This document shows, one piece after another, positions 23,598-33,660 of a stretch of DNA of 64,000 nt. The DNA lies in assembly GCA_017311185.1 (NCBI GenBank), contig JAESUZ010002606.1, forward strand, positions 620,001-684,000. The letters run 5' to 3'. The notes beneath the pieces were generated by a model. That model did no database searches and was not told the DNA's origin. It was given only the letters and a program-made list of their open reading frames with translations. Source of the stretch: Proteles cristata cristata (Eukaryota > Chordata > Mammalia > Carnivora > Hyaenidae). Each line of letters begins with the position of its first letter. Position 1 is the stretch's first letter. A program made the translations under genes and the position numbers.

Positions 23598-23813
23598 TTT
23601 TTTTTTTTTTTTTTATTTCCTGAGAGAGAGAGAGGCAGCGTGAGCAGGGGAGGGTCAGAGAGAGAGAGAGAGGGAGTCACAGAATCCGAAGTGGACTTCC
23701 GCGCTCTGAGCTAGGTGTCAGCACAGAGCCTGACGCGGGGCTCGAACCCACGACTGGGATCATGACCTGAGCTGAAGTCGGACGCTTAACCAACTGAGCC
23801 ATCCAGGTGCCCC
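23598..23813 (-). repeat. Felid CanSINE, antisense, with exact target-site duplication
   Basis: The flanks caagatggctcattctt at 23581-23597 and 23814-23830 are an exact 17-bp direct repeat. The body is near consensus ('gagcctgacgcggggctcga'), so insertion was fairly recent within cats. Confidence 0.95.
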
Positions 23814-24002
23814 CAAGATGGCTCATTCTTGATTCCCGTTGTCATCTCCTCTGGTTTTGTAAATTGTGGCCAGTGTCTAACATTTTAGCTGGCCAAAATT
23901 CTAAGAAGGGGGTTAACCCTCTGTAAATCCCTGAAATTCTTCCTGTGGCCAGAGTTAGAAATCCCTGGATGCTTGTGAAATTGCCTTTTTTACTTTCCTC
24001 AG

Positions 24003-24169
24003 GTGTTTTAGCTCACCTGGAAAGACTAGAGATGCAAACGAAGAGATCCTGTAAAAACTTAGAAGATCTGCAGAGAGAGACTGTAGAGAGCGCTCTTGGG
24101 ACCAAGATTCATAAACTGCGGGGTCTGCGCGATAGGCTCAGAGCTGAAGTAAAACACCGTCAAGCCAGA
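24003..24169 (+). CDS. CENPO: CENPO coding exon 2
   Basis: The acceptor is 'tttactttcctcag'. It encodes the coiled-coil-like segment from VLAHLERLEMQTKRS to RAEVKHRQAR. The donor is GTGAGT, phase 0. Confidence 0.95.
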
Positions 24170-25393
24170 GTGAGTACAGGGGCCATCTTCTCCGGCTTTG
24201 CCGGAGCGTAGCGTAGAGAATCAGCATGATCTGGGACCTAACAGATTTGTATAATGGGTTTTACCTGTGATCTTACCGGATTGATTTCAGTCTTGACCTC
24301 TCAAATGATCACTTCTGTAGAGTCAGCCAATATCAGTGTAAACAAATAACTGTCAGGTGTTACTGATAGGGCAGGTAAGCTCTTCATAACCTGCACTCAT
24401 ACCGGAGCTGTTCCTCAGTCTCAGCCTGACGGGTCGTTGGTATTTTTGTCATTAGCGCCATCTTTCCCTTATAGACTTGAAACCTCACAGTGAACTTTGA
24501 CTCTTCCCTCTCCTCAGTGTTCTCTCTGGGCCAGGATAAGTCAGCAAGACCTTTCAAATTTCCTTTTAGATTGTCTTTGTGCTTCCAAGTATTATCCACA
24601 TATGTTGTAAATGTTTACCGGGTGACTGGGATGCCAGGATTGTTCCGGTAGCCTGCTTGTTTCTCTTCCTGCGTATCAGCTTCTCCGGCAACTCTTGCCC
24701 AGCCAAGAAAACGCTTCATAAGACACTACATCACTGGATTTCATGTAAATGTAAAGAGTATAAACTTATGTCTGACTTGTTTGGCTTGAATGTTGTCTGT
24801 GAGATTTGTCCCTTCCGGTGCACGTAGGGGTCATTCTCTTTTACTGTTGTATAGTGATTTCATTTTATGAATATCCCCTAATTGTATTGTTGGTGACATT
24901 TGGGTTATTTCGGTTGTTTCACTTCGGAGCTGTGAAACATTCTTGTTCCTGTCTTTGTTGTAAAAATGTGTACTTTTCTATAGGGTGTATACCTTGTAGA
25001 ATTGCTAGGTCACATTTGTCCTTAGTAAATACTGCCAAACAGGTCTTGGAAGTGATTCTACCAATTTTACATTCCCAGCACCCATGTAAATGATTTCCCT
25101 CATTTTGCATATTTACCAGTAGTTGATATTGTGAGCTTTAAAAAGTTTGTCACTCTGGCAGGAGTGTCACAGTATCTCATGGTGGAGTAATTTGCAGTTG
25201 CCTGATAACTAATGCTGTTAAGTACCTGTATTGGAGACTGGAAAGTCTTCTGTTGTGAAATAAGCTCTTCAAGTCTTCTGCAAAAATTTTATTGGGTTGT
25301 CTACCTCTTACTGAATTGTCGAATTGTGTACATATTTTGGATATGAGTTCTTTGTTTCGTGTATCTTAGACTGTGACTTGCCTTTCCACTCCT

Positions 25394-25616
25394 TTTATTT
25401 ATTTAAAAAAAATTTTTTAAACATTTATTTATTATTGAGGGACAGAGAGCATGAACGGGGGAGAGAGAGAGGGAGACATACAGTCTAAAGTAGGCTCCAG
25501 GCTCTGAGCTGGAGAGCACAGAGCCCGATGCGCGCTCGAACTCAGGAACCACGAGATCATGACCTGAACAGAAGTTGGATGCTTAGCTGACTGAGCCACC
25601 CAGACGCCCCCCCCCC
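25394..25616 (-). repeat. Felid CanSINE, antisense, nested in LINE-1
   Basis: 'gcatgaacgggggagagaga', 'gagatcatgacctgaacaga' and 'gactgagccacccagacgcc' identify it. The resumption of LINE text on both sides ('cttgccttt') suggests a short target-site duplication. Confidence 0.92.
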
Positions 25617-26344
25617 TTGCCTTTTCATTCTAGTGGTGTCTTGTGATAAAAAGAAAGTCTTCACTTTAATGAGGTTTGATTTAGGAATCTAATTATATAC
25701 TTATTGCTCTTGTTGCCTAACTTGAGATGATGGTGATGTTCTGTGGTATTTTCTAAAAGCTCTGTTGTACTTTTGCTTTCAGAACTACAGTCTGTCTGAA
25801 AGGGATTTTTGTGTATGGGATGAAGTTGAGGTCGTATTACTACTTCTGTTTTTCCACGTGAATATCCATTGCCTCTGCTACGCTTTTTGACGTCTGCTCT
25901 TTTCCTGTTGTGTTGTAATGGATCTTTGGGGCCACTGCAGGCCTGTTTCTAACTTCTGTTCCATTGGTCTGTTTGTATATATGCTGGTACAAGAGATTTA
26001 TTTACTGTGAGTTTGGGTACATATCATGTATGTCGTCGTCTTCAGAATAATCCTGGCTATTCTTGGCCCCTTGGGTTTTATAGAAATTTGGGTATCAGCC
26101 ATCAATTTCCAAAACATACACCTATAGTTTTGATTGGGATTGCATTGAATCTGTACACCAGTTTGGAGAGACTTGAAATATTTTCAGCATTGCATTTTCT
26201 AATCAATGTACATGATTGTATCTTTTCATTTATTTAGGTCTTTTATTTCTCTCAGTAATGTGTGCAGTTTTATGTGTAGAGGTCTTAAACATCATTCAGT
26301 GTATTAATCTATGTATTTGATTTTTCCTGATGTTAATGCATGTG

Positions 26345-26525
26345 GCAGGGGTCAGCAGACTTTCTGTGTCAGGCCAGATGGTTGTTATTTTAGGCTTCGT
26401 GAGCCGTGTGTTCTCTGTGGTGACTCTTCGGCCCTGCTGCTGTACTGTGAGGCAGCCCTAGACAATCTGTACATTAGTGGGTGTGTTCCAGCCAAAGCTT
26501 ATTTACAAAAATAAGTGTCAATGTA
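26345..26525 (+). repeat. hAT-Charlie-type DNA transposon fossil
   Basis: The text 'ggggtcagcagactttctgt', 'ggccagatggttgttatttt', 'gctgctgtactgtgaggca' and 'agcttatttacaaaaataag' matches a common short hAT element. I do not give a family name with confidence. Confidence 0.6.
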
Positions 26526-27809
26526 AGTTTGGCCCACAACTCATATTTTAATAGTTCCTGATATATGGTATTATTTTTTAGAAATTTTGTTCTTAGATTG
26601 TGTAGAAATATACTTGATTTTTATATATTGACTTTATGACAACTTTGCTGTATCTGCATTAATTCTATTTCTCTCTCTATTCTTTTGGGATTTCTACATC
26701 TGGAGTCAGGTCATAGGCAAACAGTAACAGTTTTACTTCTTTCCGATCCTTGTAACTTGTTTTCTTTGCCTTGATTCTGCTGGCTAACTTGTTCCGTATA
26801 TTGTTGAGTGGAAATAGTCTTAGGGTCAACCTGTTTGCTCTAAGTTATGTATATACATACTCTATCAGATTAAGGAAATGCTCTTCTATATCTAGCTTGC
26901 TAGAGTTAATTGTGATCAAGTATTGAATTTTATCAAATGTTTTTACTGCATACGTTAAGGTGGTTGTATGGCTTTTGTTAATGTGATACATATCGATTGG
27001 TGTTTGATAATGGCTTACATTTTTAGAATAAACCTACTTTGGTTTGATGTATTGTCTTTCTATATAATGTTGAATTCTATTTGCTAATATGTGCTAATAG
27101 GACTTTTACATCTAAATTCTTGAGATTGTCTTGTGATTTTTCTTTTCTTTCTTTCTTTTTTTTTTTTTTTAATATAATTCCCTTTTCAGGTTTTGGCGTC
27201 ACCTTTAACCTGGTATTAGAAACAAGTTGAGATAGTTTCCTCTTTTTTCTATTTCTTGGAAAAGTTTATATAAAATTGGTGTGGTTTTTCCTTAAAGTTT
27301 TGTAAAGAACTACCGGGTAAAACTTTGGGCCTCCTCTGTGGGAAGGTTTTAAGTTTCTGATTCAATTTCTTTGATTAATATAAAGCTTTTATATTTCCTG
27401 TTTTCTCTTGGTTCATCTTTGGTAAATTGCATTTCAGGAAATTTGTCCATTTCATCTAAATTTGCATTTCAAGTTGTTTGAACCTTCTTAAACAACTATC
27501 TTGTGAATAGGATTGATCTATATTGTTTCATTTTTTATTCTGATATTGGTAATTTGTGATCACTCTTCCACTTTTTTTCTCTCCTCGATCAGTCTTGTTA
27601 TCATCAGTCTTGAATTAGTTTTATTAGAAAACCAACTTTGGCATTATTGATATTTCTCTCTTACATGTTTGTGTTGTATTTTCATTGATATTTTCTCATC
27701 ATTATCCCCTGCCTTTTCTTTGGATTTAAGTTGCTTTTTAGCTTCCTGAGGTGAATACTTACTGTTATTTTTAGTCGTCTTTTCCCCTTTTTGTATGTGA
27801 GGTCATAAA

Positions 27810-28185
27810 TTTTTCACTAAGCACAATGTCTTAGTATGAGCTATTGGAACAAAAGTACCATAAACTGGGTGACTTGTCAACCGCACATGCTTCTCACAGT
27901 TCTAGAGCATGGGAAGTCCAAGATTATGGACCCAGCAAATTCAGTGTCTGATGAGGACCTACTTCCTCATTGATGATAGTCTTCTCACTGTAGCTCACAT
28001 GCTAGAAGGGGTGAGCTAGCTTTCTGGGGTCTCTTACAAGGGCACTAATCTCATTCACGAGGGTGCCAATATTGTGATGTAATCACCAGCCAGAGGCCCT
28101 ACCTCTAGATACCATCACATTGGGCATTAGGTTTCAGCATACAAATTTCGAGGGATACAAATATTCAGTGACTAGCACGTGGCTT
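27810..28185 (+). repeat. Old interspersed repeat, family not named
   Basis: The stretch 'taccataaactgggtgactt', 'ttctcacagttctagagca', 'cttacaagggcactaatctc' and 'ccatcacattgggcattagg' is a pattern I know as a widespread mammalian repeat. It lies upstream of CENPO exon 3. Confidence 0.5.
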
Positions 28186-28536
28186 TGACTAGATCCCGCG
28201 AGTTGTGGTATGTCATGTTTTCATGGCTTTGCTGCCCTCTTCTTATCCTAGACTTGCTTTACACCCTTTTCTTTTACCTCTCACAGTACTCTCCATTTCC
28301 ACCAAAGCCCTAATTCTTCAGGCCGGTACAGTTTCTCCTGATTCCTAGCACCGCGACCCACAAGATTCTTCCTTTCTTGTGAATTCATAGCACTAACTGG
28401 TCACTGTAGCATTTCTTCAGTTATTACATAATATAAAAAAAAATACTCTGCCTTTAGCTTTTTTCCCACTTATGTCAGGGCAAGAACCCTGTGCTATGTC
28501 CCTTTTACCCAGTGTGATTTGCTGCATATTTTGCAG

Positions 28537-28654
28537 GTTAAAGCATCTACTGCCAGTGTAGAACCCGACCAAACATTGGAGGTCGATGAGCAAGAAGCTG
28601 TGGAAGGAAAACAGGAAAATATGAAAGCCATTCTGCAGGCATATCGTTTTACAG
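28537..28654 (+). CDS. CENPO: CENPO coding exon 3
   Basis: The acceptor is 'gctgcatattttgcag'. It encodes VKASTASVEPDQTLEVDEQE through AILQAYRFT, with one base left for the next exon. The donor is GTATAA. Confidence 0.94.
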
Positions 28655-28904
28655 GTATAATTTATTTTCTGACCTGTTTCAGTCTGAGTCTCTTGTCTCT
28701 AGTGAGTCGGTTGGCTAGATATTAGTAGTCCTGGGCTTATTTCATGAGCATGGATTTTGCCGCCTTCAGCCTACACACGCAAAGCTGGTGTGCTATGTGT
28801 AGGCATTTTTACCTACAAAATTGGCCTGTTTTTGCAGAAGATAGTTGATGGCCGGCTTAGACTGTTCATTTTAGCTCTTTAGTGTGTGCCGGACCCTATG
28901 GTAA

Positions 28905-29035
28905 CTGCCTTTGCTGCTGGCTGGCTTGATGCCATCGGTCAAGTTGTTTCAACCTATTAAGTCTCTGTTTTCCTGTTAAAATGGGGATTTATCCTGCCCG
29001 TTATCTGTGGCATAAGAGGATTGTGGAAGGAACTA
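28905..29035 (+). repeat. MIR-like SINE, sense, partial
   Basis: The text 'ccatcggtcaagttgtttc' and 'ctgttttcctgttaaaatgg' resembles the middle of MIR. It is a weak match. Confidence 0.4.
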
Positions 29036-29323
29036 GACTGTCGTACCTTATTTGACACCCAGAAGAAGAAGAGGTAAAATGAAAATTCCTAAATCTCTTC
29101 TTCCGTAATTTGATCTGAGGATGTTTTATCTTCTCTACCATCTTCCATGGTTTTAACAACTCAAATTTGAAGTGAGCCAGAGTCAGAATAAAGTCTATGA
29201 TGTTCATTCAACAAACATTTGAACACCTGTTGTACGTATGAGGCGGTGCTGAAGTGATTGCACAGCTGAGAAAGACACTACCTTTGGTGACCTGTGTTGA
29301 CAGTATCAACTTGTTTGCTTCAG

Positions 29324-29583
29324 GGCTCAGTGGGAAACTGACCAGCCACGGGGTCTGTGTCTGCATCAGCACTGCTTTTGAGGGAAATCTGCTGGATTCC
29401 TATTTTGTCGACCTTATCATACAGAAGCCACTTCGGATACATCACCATTCAATTCCGGTCTTCATTCCCCTAGAGGAGCTCTCTGCAAAGTTCTTACAGA
29501 CTGATATTCAGCACTTCCTGTTCTGTCTCTGTGAATACCTAAATGCTTATGCCGGAAGGAAGTACCAGGCAGATCAACTTCAG
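29324..29583 (+). CDS. CENPO: CENPO coding exon 4
   Basis: The acceptor is 'caacttgtttgcttcag'. It encodes the first RWD-type region (LSGKLTSHGVCVCISTAFEG, RIHHHSIPVFIPLEE, HFLFCLCEYLNAYAGRKYQA) and ends QLQ in phase 0 with donor GTATCT. This phase matters for the pseudo-exon finding. Confidence 0.96.
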
Positions 29584-29659
29584 GTATCTGTCTGGGATCT
29601 TACATAGGTTTTATTAGCCCAGAATAGGCTCAAAAGGTGAAAAAAAGGTGGGAGGCAAG

Positions 29660-29826
29660 TTTTTTATTTATTTTTTTATTTTAGAGAGCACACTCAAGTA
29701 GAGGATTGGAGCAGAGGGAGAGAGAGGAAGAATATCTTAAGCAGGCTTCACACTCCACACAGAGCTCCCACGGGTCTCCATCCCATGATCCAGGGATCAT
29801 GACCTACCGAGCCACCCAGCCCACCT
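29660..29826 (-). repeat. CanSINE, antisense, old
   Basis: 'gagggagagagaggaagaat', 'ccagggatcatgacctaccg' and 'gagccacccagcccacct' mark a diverged and internally deleted copy just downstream of CENPO exon 4. Confidence 0.75.
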
Positions 29827-30303
29827 CTCTTTTGTATTTAAAATGCTTTATAATTCTGAGCCAGAAGTTTGACCATTGTCCTTCTGATGCATGTTTCTTA
29901 TTTTTATACAAGCTATTTTCCACCTTTTTCTCCTTTTGAAATTCTGGATGCTGTTCAAGCGTGGATACCGGTTAAGGGATTTTTCACTCCTGACTGGTGG
30001 TCCTCAGGCTTTTATACTTGACCCTTTCTTCCCTTCACAAAAGTAGTCATCCCTCGTTTTATTGTACTTCTCTTTATTATGCTTTGCAGATACTGTGTTT
30101 TCCTACAGATTGAAGGTTTGTGGCAACCTTGTGTTGAGCAAGCCTATCTGTGCCATTTTTCTAGCAGCATTTGCTCACTTTGTGTCTGTGTGTCACATTG
30201 TGGCAATTCTTTCAACATTTCAAACTTTTTCATTATTTGTTATGGTGATCTGATCAGTGATTATGATTCACTAAAAAGTTCAGATGATGATTAGCATTTT
30301 TCA

Positions 30304-30485
30304 GCAAATGGTCAGTCATTCCCATTTTGTGCTAGACTACTGTGTAAGGACCTCACGACAACCCTCCAGACCGATGTCACCATTATGTACCAAGGTGAGA
30401 GGAAGAAGCATGCCTCAGCGAAGAAATTATAATGTGCTCTGCGCTACTCAGGTTGAATGAAATGGTAAAATAGGTAGACTACATG
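30304..30485 (+). pseudogene. Partial copy of CENPO exon 5 with its donor and intron
   Basis: Bases 30304-30485 match 31554-31737 over the last ~91 bases of coding exon 5, the GTGAGA donor, and ~91 bases of the following intron. By eye there are about 11 differences in the exon part and 3 plus a 2-bp gap in the intron part. The copy lacks the exon's first half and original acceptor. Because it carries intron sequence it arose from DNA, not from an mRNA. The original frame is still open in the copy. Confidence 0.92.
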
Positions 30486-30519
30486 AAGGACAATGGTTTA
30501 ATTAACATCTGCACATTGG

Positions 30520-30708
30520 GTGGCACCTGGGTGGCTCAGTTAAGCGACCTACTCCTGATTTCAGCTCAGGTCATGGTCTCACAGTTGGTGAGATAAAGCC
30601 CCATGTTGGGCTCTGTACTGATAGTGTGGAGCTTGCTTAGGATTCTTTCTGCCCCTCTCTCTCAATTTTTCTCTGAAAGTAGATAAATTTAAAAAACTTT
30701 AAAAAGGT
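30520..30708 (+). repeat. Felid CanSINE, sense, in the Tigger element
   Basis: Starts 'gtggcacctgggtggctcag' and ends in an A-rich tail. The 10-bp flanks tgcacattgg at 30510-30519 and 30710-30719 are its target-site duplication. Removing it restores Tigger sequence. Confidence 0.93.
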
Positions 30709-30874
30709 ATGCACATTGGTTTTTTAGACATAATGCTATTGCATACTTAATAGGCTGCAGGGTAGTATATAAATATAACTGTCCTGGGAAACCAAACAAT
30801 TCACTTGACTTGCTTCATTGCAAGTCTGGAACTGAACCCACAGTGTCTTTGAGGCATGCCTGTACAGTTTCTGT

Positions 30875-30960
30875 ACTTTTCAGGGATTTATAGAGTACCT
30901 ACTATGTGCCAGGTGCCTTGCTGAGCCTTAGGTATAGATGCAAAGCAGAATCATCCATCG
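30875..30960 (-). repeat. MIR/L2-type fragment
   Basis: The text 'agagtacctactatgtgcca' and 'ggtgccttgctgagccttag' is the typical antisense MIR/L2 tail. Confidence 0.5.
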
Positions 30961-31472
30961 AGGAATACTATCCATCTTTGCCTGAACTCTGGCCTGCCTT
31001 CTTGGGGTTGCATTGGAGTAGGGTTGGGTAAGAAAGAAATTGCTTTTAAGTAGACAGGAAATGGATACAGATAAGGAATATATGACTTTCTAGAAGCTGT
31101 GTTCCACCCATGCATTTAGGACTCTGAAGCTCTTAGTTGTCAGTTAAACTTACACTAAACGTAAACTCAGACACAGGAGTGTCTTAGCCAACTACATGAC
31201 AACAACGGAATTCTTGGCAGAAATCATATCTTCCTTGTGCCCCCAGCCCCTGGCCATTTATTTAGTGCTTTCTGCAGGCCTTTCTAGGGTGCCACCAATT
31301 CTTACACATCTTAATCATTAGTCCTTTTTATAGGCTTTTCTCTGTCTTTTATTTCTCTGAAATTTGATTAATGGGCCCTGTTTTTGTAGACTTGTTTGAA
31401 GTGTCACAACCACTCACTGCCTCTGGAACTATAGTCATAACATTTTGTCTTCTCTGACCCCCCACCCCTTAG

Positions 31473-31644
31473 AGTGACTTTGCAGGCTTTCTGGCTGGGC
31501 CCTTGCGGAGAAACTCGCTGTGCAACTTGCTGTCGTTTACTTACAAAGTGGAGGCAGATGGTCATTCGTTCCCATTTTGTGCTAGACTGCTGTATAAGGA
31601 CCTCACAACAACCCTTCCGACTGACGTCACCATTACGTACCAAG
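31473..31644 (+). CDS. CENPO: CENPO coding exon 5
   Basis: The acceptor is 'ccccccacccctt' + AG. It encodes SDFAGFLAGPLRRNSLCNLL and on to FPFCARLLYKDLTTTL and TDVTITYQ, with one base left over; the donor is GTGAGA. This is the functional original of the partial copy at 30304: it has its own acceptor and is in phase with both neighbours. Confidence 0.96.
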
Positions 31645-31804
31645 GTGAGAGGAAGAAGCATGCCTCAGCGAAGAAATTATAATGTTCTCTGCGCTACTCA
31701 GGTTGAATAAAACAGGGTAAAATAGGTAGACTACATGTGTTGGACCTTTGGAGACCCATTCTTTGGTTAATCTAGAAATTTACTCCATAAAATACAAAGA
31801 ATAT

Positions 31805-31982
31805 TTTTTAATATATTTTTTAATGTTTATATTTGAGAGAGTGAGCAGGGGAGGGGCAGAGACAGATGGACACAGATGATCCAAAGCAGGCTCTGTGCTG
31901 ACAGCAAAGAGCCCAGTGTGGGGATTGAACTCACAAACCGGGAGAAGTCAGACGCTTAACTGACTGAGCTGCCCAGGTGCCC
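31805..31982 (-). repeat. Felid CanSINE, antisense
   Basis: 'gagtgagcaggggaggggca', 'ggctctgtgctgacagcaa' and 'gctgcccaggtgccctg' identify it. Part of the body is deleted. It lies in the last CENPO intron. Confidence 0.88.
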
Positions 31983-32562
31983 TGAATATATTCCTTCCTT
32001 CTTTCATTTTTTTCTCTCCTTTTTGTAGGTAGTAAACATAGTTACCCTCGTTCCCTCTCTTTGGCTCCATCCAACTCTGCTAAGGCTCCTTCAGTTTAAG
32101 ATTTGTTTTCTTTGGAGATTCCTCTTGAAGAGCAACAGCTACTGAGGCTCAGAGGGTCGCTTGTGATGAAGAGAGGCAAGTCTCCTCTCACTAAGAAGCC
32201 AGAGAGACAAATAAGTGTACACTTCGCTCTCTAGAGACTCTTCTGTGGATGGGAAGTTTTTAGGGCTAGCTGAGACTATGATATAGTTTCATAGTTAAAT
32301 GTACCGTTGTAATGTGACATGGGCAATAATGAGAAATGGGATAAGATATTTTTAGGAGATGGAAATTTTGAAACTGCCAGAGATTTCACACTGTAGTTTT
32401 TAGGCTTTGGGACAGAATCTATTCAGGTCTCAAAACTTCATTGGTCCAATAAAGGGCAGCCTCCTCCAGACCACAAAAAAAAAAAAGTTACGTCCAAAAC
32501 ATCAGTGACCCAGGCTCAGATTCCCCAGCTGCACTAAATGAGATCGGTATACTCTGTTTTAG

Positions 32563-32699
32563 GGACGGATGCATTGTCCACTTCATGGGAAGAACAGCGA
32601 GCATCCCATGAAAATCTATTTTTAACAAAGCCCCTGCATCAAGTGTTTACTTCGTTTACAAGAAAAGGAGAAAAGTTGGATATGAGCCTGGTCTCCTAG
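32563..32699 (+). CDS. CENPO: CENPO coding exon 6 (terminal)
   Basis: The acceptor is 'tactctgttttag'. It encodes TDALSTSWEEQRASHENLFL, then FTSFTRKGEKLDMSLVS and TAG at 32697-32699. The C-terminus matches CENP-O strongly. Confidence 0.96.
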
Positions 32700-33621
32700 A
32701 ATATTATTTTCATTGGGAGCACATCAAAAGTGAGTAAAGTAATACTGTGTGCAGTCCCAGGCTAGGTCCTGGGAACTGAAAACTATTGGAAGGTTCAGAC
32801 CCCTTGCCTGGGGTCTGAATGTTGCACTGAGAACATTCACCTCATCATGAAGGTAGGGGGCAAGTTTGGACAATTGAGGTATTGATTTGATCGTCCTCTT
32901 TAGCTGAAAATCACAGTGTGTGGGGGGCAGAAGGCATTTTGTGAAAGAGGGAGTGTGTATCATTCAACTGAAGAGTGTAGCTTTGATGAAAGTTTTAATT
33001 CTGCCTCATTTTCCTGAGTCTTTTGAAACTAAAGTTTTCAGAACATCATAGGTTCCTGATAGGCAGTTAGGGAAAACATGTTTGATTTTTAGTTTGAAGC
33101 AGTGTATTCTAGGCCTCCGTTTTATAAAGAATATGGTGTGAGAAAGTACTGTGGATAATCAGGGTTCAATGTAGCTAATACTTTGTTTTCTACATGTTAG
33201 TTAAATGTATTAAGTCAGCCATCGAAAAGCAGAAGTCTGCTCAAACTCCGTGTTTACAGAGCGAGGCAGACCTCCACCCTCTCTCTTCTGCAAGTTCCCG
33301 GCCCCAGTGTCTCCTCCACCTCCTCCCCTGACTAGTAGGAGTCATGACCCCCCCCCCCCTTCCTGTCCCAGAGCTGCATCCAAGCCTCTAACATGGTCCC
33401 TTTCTAGACCCAATGACCAGGAAGTACGGTACGTATGTGGGGGCACAGGTAGAGCCAGCTTAGACCCCCATTTAGGAGAATGCAGCTTGAGAGTAAGAGA
33501 TGTCTTGGTTCAGGCGCTTGCCTTCTAGGCACTTGGTAAGGGTGAATGTGAGTTAGCAAAGTCCTGTGCTTCTCAGATGAGTGGTATTCACAGAATTTTC
33601 ACAAGGAGCACATCCAAGTTG

Positions 33622-33639
33622 AATAAAGCTTTTAATAAA
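33622..33639 (+). terminator. CENPO: CENPO poly(A) signals (two AATAAA)
   Basis: AATAAA occurs at 33622-33627 and 33634-33639, followed by a T/G-rich stretch ('gtcttgttctttatc') that could act as the downstream element. The same bases read ATTAAA on the other strand. Confidence 0.7.
33631..33636 (-). terminator. ADCY3: Possible ADCY3 poly(A) signal ATTAAA
   Basis: On the minus strand the sequence reads 'gacttttATTAAAagcttt', about 780 nt past the ADCY3 stop. No AATAAA was seen on that strand between here and the stop, so this variant is the best candidate. If used, the CENPO and ADCY3 transcripts meet or overlap by a few tens of bases. Confidence 0.4.
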
Positions 33640-33660
33640 AGTCTTGTTCTTTATCAATAC

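Larger units (their letters stand above)
24825..27790 (-). repeat. Long old LINE-1, antisense
   Basis: About 3 kb of T-rich sequence follows the reverse strand of an L1 ORF2/3' region. Clear phrases are 'gaattgctaggtcacatttg', 'attgggttgtctacctctta', 'tccattggtctgtttgtat', 'tgattgggattgcattgaat' and 'ggtttgatgtattgtctttc'. It is heavily mutated and not coding. A felid SINE (25394-25616) and a hAT-type element (26345-26525) are inserted in it. It fills most of CENPO intron 2. Confidence 0.85.
30050..30866. repeat. Tigger1-type DNA transposon fossil, with two inserts
   Basis: The left end 'cctcgttttattgtacttct', then 'attgaaggtttgtggcaacc' and 'gagcaagcctatctgtgcca', and the right part 'ttttagacataatgctattg' to 'tttgaggcatgcctgtac', match the two ends of a Tigger1 element (pogo group). 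Most of the transposase body is missing. Where the element should run on, it holds a CENPO exon copy (30304-30485) and a felid SINE (30520-30708). Confidence 0.8.
22224..33660 (+). other. CENPO: CENPO gene (complete coding region, six coding exons)
   Basis: CENP-O belongs to the CENP-O/P/Q/U/R group of the constitutive centromere-associated network at the inner kinetochore; it pairs with CENP-P through tandem RWD folds and supports chromosome alignment. The exons join in phase to 885 nt and 294 residues; human is about 300. The N-terminal third is helical and Lys/Glu-rich, a likely coiled coil (VLAHLERLEMQTKRS; KIHKLRGLRDRLRAEVK). The RWD part carries LSGKLTSHGVCVCISTAFEG, LRIHHHSIPVFIPLEE and IQHFLFCLCEYLNAY, and the end is GEKLDMSLVS. 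The N-terminus before VLAHLERLE is shorter than the human one I recall. Start choice: an in-frame stop (22268) lies upstream, with a purine at -3 and G at +4. It faces away from PTRHD1 and meets ADCY3 tail to tail. Confidence 0.95.
32700..33660 (+). other. CENPO: CENPO 3' UTR
   Basis: About 0.95 kb follows the stop. It includes a C-rich run (33350-33359) and ends near two AATAAA hexamers. Open frames here on either strand are not recognised proteins. Confidence 0.7.

Noticed and set aside
24825..27790. Possible active LINE-1
   Set aside because: The element is antisense, heavily mutated, interrupted by two other repeats and has no long reading frame.
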